From Tubiluchus corallicola (taxonomy: Eukaryota > Priapulida > Priapulimorpha > Priapulimorphida > Tubiluchidae), in the NCBI GenBank assembly GCA_030141605.1, contig JAQGDQ010000711.1, positions 1 to 64,000 on the forward strand: a stretch of 64,000 nt of DNA, read 5' to 3'. Numbering within the stretch: the stretch's first letter is position 1; each line of letters opens with the position of its first letter. Of this stretch, positions 56,560 through 64,000 are shown piece after piece. The notes beneath the pieces are model-generated. The model saw nothing but the letters and a program-made list of their open reading frames with translations. It ran no database searches and had not been told where the DNA came from. The position numbers and the translations under genes were made by a program.

Positions 56560-57846
56560 GGAACTTGGTCAAAAAGCTTTGCCCGCCCGCCCACATACTC
56601 GTTGCGTAAATTTAGTTTAAATTTGGAGCTGGTCAAAAAGCTTTGCCCGCCCACATACTCGTTGCGTAAATTTAGTTTAAATTTGGAGCTTGGTCAAAAA
56701 GCTTTGCCCGCCCACATACTTGTTGCGTAAATTTAGTTTAAATTTGGAGCTTGGTCAAAAAGCTTTGCCCGCCCACATACTTGTTGCGTAAATTTAGTTT
56801 AAATTTGGAGCTGGTCAAAAAGCTTTGCCCGCCCGCCCACATACTCGTTGCGTAAATTTAGTTTAAATTTGGAGCTGGTCAAAAAGCTTTGCCCGCCCGC
56901 ATACTTGTTGCGCAAATTTAGTTTAAATTTGGAGCTGGTCAAAAAGCTTTGCCCGCCCACCCGCATACTTGTTGCGTAAATTTAGTTTAAATTTGGAGCT
57001 GGTCAAAAAGCTTTGCCCGCCCACATACTCGTTGCGTAAATTTAGTTTAAATTTGGAGCTTGGTCAAAAAGCTTTGCCCGCCCGCATACTCGTTGCGTAA
57101 ATTTAGTTTAAATTTGGAGCTGGTCAAAAAGCTTTGCCCGCCCGCATACTCGTTGCGTAAATTTAGTTTAAATTTGGAGCTGGTCAAAAAGCTTTGCCCG
57201 CCCACATACTTGTTGCGTAAATTTAGTTTAAATTTGGAGCTTGGTCAAAAAGCTTTGCCCGCCCACATACTTGTTGCGTAAATTTAGTTTAAATTTGGAG
57301 CTTGGTCAAAAAGCTTTGCCCGCCCACATACTTGTTGCGTAAATTTAGTTTAAATTTGGAGCTGGTCAAAAAGCTTTGCCCGCCCGCCCACATACTCGTT
57401 GCGTAAATTTAGTTTAAATTTGGAGCTGGTCAAAAAGCTTTGCCCGCCCGCATACTTGTTGCGCAAATTTAGTTTAAATTTGGAGCTGGTCAAAAAGCTT
57501 TGCCCGCCCACCCGCATACTTGTTGCGTAAATTTAGTTTAAATTTGGAGCTGGTCAAAAAGCTTTGCCCGCCCACATACTCGTTGCGTAAATTTAGTTTA
57601 AATTTGGAGCTTGGTCAAAAAGCTTTGCCCGCCCGCATACTTGTTGCGTAAATTTAGTTTAAATTTGGAGCTGGTCAAAAAGCTTTGCCCGCCCGCATAC
57701 TCGTTGCGTAAATTTAGTTTAAATTTGGAGCTGGTCAAAAAGCTTTGCCCGCCCACATACTTGTTGCGTAAATTTAGTTTAAATTTGGAGCTGGTCAAAA
57801 AGCTTTGCCCTCCCACATACTCGTTGCGTAAATTTAGTTTAAATTT
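56560..57846. repeat. About 60-bp minisatellite, 21 copies, with a 551-bp higher-order duplication
   Basis: The unit contains GGAGCTGGTCAAAAAGCTTT, a variable GCCCGCCCG/AC run, and ACTCGTTGCGTAAATTTAG. Length varies with the number of CCCG steps. Variant monomers (GCGCAAATT; CCCGCCCACCCGC; CCCGCCCGCCCAC) recur in the same order exactly 551 bp apart. Confidence 0.96.
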
Positions 57847-58697
57847 TATTTTTTTACTGTGGATTTACAAAACAGACTGCGTCTTATACAGGTATCTCCA
57901 CGATGCAAGTGCTGAGTGCAAAGAGTTAGTAAAACCATAACTAACATCACAGCTAATATCACACTAGATTTGATAAAACGCTTGAGACTTGATTACATTC
58001 AGCAGATGGTGATTAAACTTACCTGCATAAACACAACATTTTAATAATAACAGTCATAATAAAAATGCATTAACAAAGTAAGTTGGCTGGTTAATCATCT
58101 AACAGTAAATTATATTATATTGTAAATCGAAACGTTGATTTAATGAACTGCTGTACATAATCTCTGGATAACAATGCAGCATTGGTGACCAGTTTTGAAT
58201 ACTCTCTATAATATTACGGGATTGTAATTTTGTAAAAGTTCAGTGTTACAATCTGGTGGTGATGCGTAAATTTCGTAATAGTTTCCACAAGTCTGACCCA
58301 AGCATACTGAATTCGTGGAGATATTTTTAAGAAGGATATTAACTCGAAAATTTGCTAAGCACACGTTCTTAAGAAAATGTTCTTAACAGGTGTTTGTCAA
58401 GCGTTCTTGTGAAACTTTGTGTAACATTTTACAGAAATTTTACGATACTTCGTATGAACGATCTTGCGAACAACTTAAAGTCGAGGTAAATTCTCACTAT
58501 AATATAAGCTTTTACAACGTAAAATCCTATTGTAATTACGAATATTTAACTTATTTTATTATAAACTTACTGTAAAGCTTGCTTCTATTTTTTTCGTTTT
58601 ACTAATAAGTGAAAAATACACGAATTCTTATTCTAACTGTAAACTGCTGAGGCTGCTCAGAGGCGTCATTGGGAACACCTTATGAAGAACTTTTAAT
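57847..58697. other. Non-coding, nothing specific
   Basis: AT-rich. A 61-codon frame at 58390 has no recognisable family. Confidence 0.45.
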
Positions 58698-58960
58698 ACG
58701 AATATTGGAGTCCCCCAGGGGGACTGTCTTGGTCCAATACTTTTCACGCTCTACCTAGCAAATGCACTTAAGATCCAAACTCCTCCAAATGATGATGATG
58801 ATTACGACACCACTCTCTGTGATAACCTTCCTTACCATGTTCTGGACCACTCCTATCCTGCTCTGGAATCCCATGAACCATTGATCAACAATACGCGGAC
58901 GATATAGGATGGATTAGTGTATCGAATTTTCACACAATGAAAAGTAATTTTTAGAGAAAA
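58698..58960 (+). pseudogene. Reverse transcriptase core fragment, frameshifted
   Basis: One frame reads NIGVPQGDCLGPILFTLYLA, an RT palm block, and continues to DHSYPAL before a stop at 58905-58907. A second frame supplies the catalytic box DQQYADDIGWISVSN (YADD at 58892-58903), so a frameshift lies between, near 58860-58880. The rest of the element is missing. The GxPQG and QYADD pairing places it among non-LTR-type retroelements; the clade is not assigned. Confidence 0.87.
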
Positions 58961-59329
58961 GAAACCTTTATGTAAACCAGTCAAAACAGAAGAATAAATT
59001 ATACACTGTATGTACATTCTTATTCTTATGCTGAGTCTCATCATAAATGCATTCATATGCAAAGTTGTACAGAATTGTATTCGCGTTCTTAGTACATAAT
59101 CTGCTTAAGCCTTTTCCTTTCAGTGAAATTCGTCTCGCTATCTCGTCTCAACGCATTGACAATTCTTAATGTCTTGCAATAAAGAAGTAACTTTTCTTTC
59201 AGTAATAATCTGCTGGTTCTATAGGTTTCTACTTTACGCTGTATAACGACTATATCTGACAGTTTTTAAAAGAAAGACAAGGTTTTTGTAATGTTGGTTT
59301 CCTTTTACTGTTACCATTTTTAGACTTAG

Positions 59330-59565
59330 TAAAAATGTAATAAAGAAATTTTGCAAAAAAATGTTTATAAAGCATGAAGTTAATCTATGCTACTGCTGTA
59401 TAGAAATTTTCGGGGTGCGGTGGCATTCACTTGAAAATCATGACGTAACTGGTGGACTTCTTGACCTATCGTTAGTGCATCGTGCATCGTGACTTTCCGT
59501 AAGCAAGAGCTGCTTAAACTAATTCAAAATTCTGCTGTTTACCTAATGTTCGTGCAAAAATATCA
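59330..59565. repeat. Dispersed repeat family V, copy 2
   Basis: It matches 46600-46850 through CTGTATAGA, CATGACGTAACTGGTGGA, GTGACTTTCCGTAAG and TGTTCGTGCAAAAAT. Confidence 0.65.
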
Positions 59566-59632
59566 GTTGTCCACAAGGCATAACATAATCCTTTAACATA
59601 ATCGAAGGACTCGTTCTTTCCTTGCTGCTTGA

Positions 59633-61052
59633 CATACACATTACCACACGGTGACATCATTTTCTCGTGTCTCGTACACACATTACCACACGGTGACATC
59701 GTTTTCCCGTGTCTCGTATACACATTACCACACGGTGACATCATTTTCTCGTGTCTCGTACACACATTACCACACGGAGACATCATTTTCTCGTGTCTCG
59801 TATACACATTACCACACGGTGACATCATTTTCTCGTGTCTCGTACACACATTACCACACGATGACATCATTTTCTCGTGTCTCGTATACACATTACCACA
59901 TGGTGACATCATTTTCTCGTGTCTCGTACACACATTACCACACGGTGACATCATTTTCTCGTGTCTCGTATACACATTACCACACGGTGACATCATTTTC
60001 TCGTGTCTCGTACACACATTACCACACGGTGACATCATTTTCTCGTGTCTCGTACACACATTACCACACGGTGACATCATTTTCTCGTGTCTCGTACACA
60101 CATTACCACACGGTGACATCATTTTCTCGTGTCTCGTACACACATTACCACACGGTGACATCATTTTCTCGGTGTCTCGTATACACATTACCACACGGTG
60201 ACATCATTTTCTCGTGTCTCGTACACACATTACCACACGGTGACATCATTTTCTCGTGTCTCGTACACACATTACCACACGGTTACATCATTTTCTCGTG
60301 TCTCGTATACACATTACCACACGGTAACATCATTTTCTCGTGTCTCGTACACTTACCACACGGTGACATCATTTTCGTGTCTCGTACACATTACCACACG
60401 GTGACATCATTTTCTCGTGTCTCGTACACATTACCACACGGTGACATCATTTTCTCGTGTCTCGTACACACATTACCACACGGTGACATCATTTTCCGTG
60501 TCTCGTACACACATTACCACGGTGACATCATTTTCTCGTGTCTCGTACACTTACCACACGGTGACATCATTTTCTCGTGTCTCGTACACACATTACCACA
60601 CGGTGACATCATTTTCTCGTGTCTCGTATACACATTACCACACGGTGACATCATTTTCTCGTGTCTCGTATACACATTACCACACGGTGACATCATTTTC
60701 TTGTGTCTCGTATACACATTACCACACGGTGACATCATTTTCTCGTGTCTCGTACACACATTACCACACGGTGACATCATTTTCTGGTGTCTCGTACACA
60801 CATTACCACACGGTGACATCATTTTCTCGTGTCTCGTACACACATTACCACACGGTGACATCATTTTCTCGTGTCTCGTACACACATTACCACACGGTGA
60901 CATCATTTTCTCGTGTCTCGTATACACATTACCACACGGTGACATCATTTTCTCGTGTCTCGTATACACATTACCACAAGGTGACATCATTTTCTTGTGT
61001 CTCGTATACACATTACCACACGGTGACATCATTTTCTCGTGTCTCGTACACG
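59633..61052. repeat. 42-bp minisatellite, about 34 copies
   Basis: The unit reads ACACATTACCACACGGTGAC then ATCATTTTCTCGTGTCTCGT plus AC or AT. Because 42 is divisible by three, frames of up to 474 codons stay open on both strands with a 14-residue period; these are artefacts. A few copies have 2-4-bp deletions, clustered at 60350-60560. Confidence 0.97.
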
Positions 61053-61479
61053 AAACTGCACGAAAACATTTTTGATTTACTAAAGTATTATGACACGATG
61101 TGTAAAGGCAGGTTTCATCAGGAAAAGTCGTAAATTTGGCTTGTGTAACGCCTGCAACTTGTTGATACGAACTATTGCCGTTGCCGTTGTTTCTAATCAC
61201 GTGGGAATCGACGGCTAGATACCGCCTGTCATCTTCCATCTGAATTTAATGTGTCATTTGGGAAAATCAAATTATTTTTCTTAAAGTCACGGTAAGTCAA
61301 GCGCCTATCAGTAATTGTCAGTTGGACAGTCTGGAGACTTAGATTGTGCAACAGACTGTGATACAGTAGCGTCAAAAACGGAATAGAACGGAGCAGAAAG
61401 AAATGGAATGGAACGGAATGACTGTGCGGAGCAGCACAAAAAAGAGCAAGAACAGAATGGAACAGAGCAGAACATAGTT
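61053..61479. other. Non-coding; purine-rich tail
   Basis: GGAATGGAAC-type purine-rich sequence lies near 61375-61475, next to the ATT tract. Nothing else recognised. Confidence 0.5.
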
Positions 61480-61510
61480 GAATTATTATTATTATTATTA
61501 TTATTATTTA

Positions 61511-61574
<64 letters not shown>

Positions 61575-61612
61575 ATCATCATTATTATTATTATCATTAT
61601 TATTACTATCAT
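61480..61612. repeat. ATT trinucleotide microsatellite
   Basis: About 130 bp of nearly pure ATT with a few interruptions. Confidence 0.96.
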
Positions 61613-62459
61613 ATTGTTTTATGCGTCTTTTCTCGTGGCTACGCTAAATGAGTATTTCAAAATACATTTCACGTGGTTTTTCCATTTTCTGCCAAAGTAC
61701 GGAAACGAATCCTAATTTCTTTACTGATTTTTTGCATTTTTAATATATTTACGTTTCTACTTTGAAGCAAAAGAATGACAGCTTTTCAATGAAGTCATCG
61801 GCCTACTGTTACTTTTCACGAATAAAGTAGCCCCTGGTCGTGCCATGAATTTCTAAATGCTTTGGGTGCATGTACATTTCTGCTGTTTTATAATCTTAGT
61901 CTGTGCAAATTTACAGTTAAGCTTGGTCCTAATTCCATATTCTTATACCAAAATTTGCTTTAGTCACAACCATTTTATTAGTACTGTATTTTATAGTGTA
62001 CGTTTCTGTAATGTCTTAACAATTTTTATACCACGTACTTGAGAATTTAAAACACCTTTGCCACCGCAATAACTACCTTTGCAAAAACTTACTTTGTAAA
62101 CTCGCTTTTATACTGAATTAAAAGGTTAGAAAATGCTGCGCTGCTGCAATGGAGGAATGCACGTACTACATAAAATAAATATTATAATAGGTCTGCAACC
62201 GTTATGCTATATGTTGCTATGTTGCAAGAATATCTTATGAAGTTGGCAACGTATTCTTGTATTGTCAGAATGTTGGTTATAATCAACATAGTGGAGTTGG
62301 ATCAAATGAAATCTTTGAACTGGTTTATTTTAATTTTTTAAACAAAAATCATGATGGAATCTTTTCCAACAGAACAAATGTTGTGATCGTTCAAGATAAC
62401 ATTGAAAACCTGTTGATAACGTACTCAATCGAGTTACCATTATAACCTTTGTGATTATC
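61613..62459. other. Non-coding, nothing specific
   Basis: AT-rich; frames at 61857 and 62257 have no recognisable family. Confidence 0.45.
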
Positions 62460-62980
62460 ACCAATGGGTCACCTTCATCATTATCATGAGCATGATCATC
62501 ATCGTCATCAGCGGCAGCGGTATCTTCATCGTCATCACATCAACGTCATCATCATCATCATGTTCATCCTCGTCATCAGCGGCAGCAGCATCTTCATTGT
62601 CATCTACATCAACATCATCATCATGTTCATCCTCGTCATCAGCGGCAGCAGCATCTTCATTGTCATCTACATCAACATCATCATCATGTTCATCCTCGTC
62701 ATCAGCGGCAGCAACATCTTCATTGTCATCTACATCAACATCATCATCATTATGTTCATCCTCGTCATCAGCGGCAGCAGCATCTTCATCGTCATCAACA
62801 TCAACATCATCATCATCATCATCATCATCATCATGTTCATCCTCGTCATCAGCAGCAGCAGCATCGTCATCAACATCAACGTCATCAACATCATCATCAT
62901 CATGTTCATCATCGTCATCAGCAGCAGCAGCATCTTCATCAACATCATCATCATCATTTTCATCGTTATAATTAGTACCG
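62460..62980. repeat. ATC-rich array with a 60-bp second-order unit
   Basis: TCATCA triplets organised around a block with TTCATCCTCGTCATCAGCGG and CAGCAGCATCTTCATTG, repeated about three times at 60 bp (62555-62740), then degenerating. The Ser/Ala-rich and Ile-rich frames are artefacts. Confidence 0.93.
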
Positions 62981-63346
62981 CTAACATAACAGTCTGTTGC
63001 AGCTGTTAATCATCCACCGTGAAAATACAGATTTGTCGTTTTTGCAAACTTAAAAGTTTTCCTCATACGTTCAAGTTCTAACTTGTTACTTTTAGTAGCT
63101 TATTTGTTTTCATATTTTATCTATATATAACACAAATAGCCTTGTAGAAAAACGTAATCGAGACTAGCATATGTTGTTCCTCTGCTTAGTTACTTATTGG
63201 GTAGCCACTATCATTTTTTTCGATTTTTCAATTCCAACTCCAGAATGCTCATTAAGCACTAAATCTGAACCTTTAAAACGTCTTCAGTTTCTTGATATTG
63301 GTGCATCATCAGCAGCTGCATTGCAATGGTTTGTCTTTATTTTCAG
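62981..63346. other. 3' end of the ADCY9 intron
   Basis: Unique AT-rich sequence ending in TTTGTCTTTATTTTCAG, a good branch/pyrimidine/acceptor context for the exon at 63347. Confidence 0.7.
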
Positions 63347-63503
63347 GTATCAAGACTTACTTCATTGTCCCAAAGAAAGAACAGATTACTGAGTTGGAGA
63401 TTTCACCTCACGAGGTCTCACACGGGATGCAGTCACAAGTGTCTACACCTGGCGAGCAGTCTTGCATTTCAGATAATACATCTTCCAATGGCGGACCAGG
63501 AAT
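63347..63503 (+). CDS. ADCY9: ADCY9-like adenylyl cyclase, second recognised coding exon
   Basis: After the acceptor ending at 63346 the exon completes the Gly codon left at 20927 and reads IKTYFIVPKKEQITELEIS, then a Ser/Gly/Gln-rich stretch to NGGPG. I-K-T-Y-F-I is the last strand of the C1a catalytic fold (human AC9 has LKTYLIS here); the remainder is the start of the variable C1b region. The donor is GTGAGT at 63504 and the exon ends in phase 2. The rest of the protein (C1b, second six-helix block, C2) lies beyond the window. Between FLDGMYETESG and IKTYF this protein has about 12-16 fewer residues than human AC9, so one small exon may have been missed in the intron. Confidence 0.88.
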
Positions 63504-63539
63504 GTGAGTAGTTTCCCTTTTTGTTTTAGTTTTGTCGAT

Positions 63540-63622
63540 CTTTGTCTGTTAGTTTTTCTCTCCCTCTCTCCCTCGTTTGATTTCCTACATCTCTTCCTCC
63601 ATCCTTGCCTCTCTCTTTCTCG

Positions 63623-63710
<88 letters not shown>

Positions 63711-63809
63711 CCTCTCTCCCTCCTTCCTTGCCTCTTTCTTTCTCGCTGTCTCACTCTCTCTCTCTCTCTCTCTCTCTCACTCACTCACTCACTCACTCTC
63801 TCACTCTCT

Positions 63810-63846
<37 letters not shown>

Positions 63847-63898
63847 CTCTCTCTCACTCTCTCTCTCTCTCTGTCTCTCCCTCTCTCTCTCTCTCTGG

Positions 63899-63934
<36 letters not shown>

Positions 63935-63949
63935 GGCTCTCTCTCTCTC

Positions 63950-64000
<51 letters not shown>
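63540..64000. repeat. CT dinucleotide microsatellite reaching the window edge
   Basis: Over 400 bp of (CT)n with short CTCC, CACT and CACA interruptions, starting about 40 bp after the ADCY9 exon donor. The Arg/Glu-rich minus-strand frame is an artefact. Confidence 0.97.

Larger units (their letters stand above)
20928..63346 (+). other. ADCY9 intron of about 42.4 kb, dense in repeats
   Basis: The donor GTAAGT at 20928 and the acceptor TTTATTTTCAG ending at 63346 are both phase 1, and the join reads D-G-I-K-T-Y-F-I-V, the expected end of a cyclase C1a domain. No other gene is supported inside. The arrays, transposon remnants and dispersed families listed below occupy it. A small additional exon inside it cannot be excluded. 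Confidence 0.85.

Noticed and set aside
59651-61075. 474-codon open frame and the long opposing frames over the same stretch
   Set aside because: They are translations of a 42-bp tandem repeat with a 14-residue period, open on both strands, broken by small indels, with no start context, domain or splice sites.
62464-63009. 181-codon Ile-rich and 161-codon Ser/Ala-rich frames
   Set aside because: Translations of the ATC-rich array; no conserved domain or exon signal.

Overview
This is a stretch of animal nuclear genome, most likely from an invertebrate; the phylum cannot be fixed from the sequence. The evidence is three animal gene families (a JIP3/JIP4 motor scaffold, a HOOK dynein adaptor and a type-9-like adenylyl cyclase), GT-AG introns whose reading phases match across splice sites, AT-rich non-coding DNA, remnants of several LINE lineages, a tRNA-derived SINE, TTAA-flanked and hAT-like miniature transposons, and a short interstitial TTAGGG tract. 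Nothing looks bacterial or viral.

Layout. Positions 1-3805 (+) are the 3' end of a JIP3/JIP4 gene: the penultimate coding exon (2056-2196), an intron largely filled by two minisatellites, and the terminal exon (3666-3805). Positions 9529-11589 (-) hold a complete, uninterrupted 686-residue HOOK coding sequence, convergent with JIP. From 19343 (+) a large first coding exon of an ADCY9-like membrane adenylyl cyclase carries six membrane helices and the C1a catalytic domain. It is divergent from HOOK and ends at a clear splice donor at 20928. The next recognisable exon of the same gene, in matching phase, is 63347-63503, so positions 20928-63346 are one intron of about 42.4 kb.

The intron is an archive of repeats. 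Roughly a quarter or more of it is tandem arrays: units of 27, 30, 31, 37, 42, 43, 50, 60-63, 164 and about 551 bp, plus ATGT, ATT, ATC and CT microsatellites. Between the arrays lie dispersed families present in several copies, a pair of TTAA-flanked elements, a hAT-like element, a SINE and five broken LINE reverse-transcriptase fragments. One of these is bounded by 18-bp target-site duplications. Several minisatellites have grown out of pieces of dispersed families. Most open frames longer than 60 codons are by-products of these repeats and are not genes.

The genes do not form an operon. JIP3/4 and HOOK both link cargo to microtubule motors, while ADCY9 makes cAMP. From memory, human MAPK8IP3 and ADCY9 are both on 16p13.3, so this linkage may be an old animal one. 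The most useful points for follow-up are the giant ADCY9 intron, an apparently short C-terminal loop of the cyclase domain that may point to an undetected small exon, the uninterrupted HOOK coding sequence, a near-perfect 39-bp-arm hairpin in the probable HOOK 3' UTR, a cluster of eight TGACGTCA palindromes inside the cyclase intron, and the higher-order structure of the tandem arrays.
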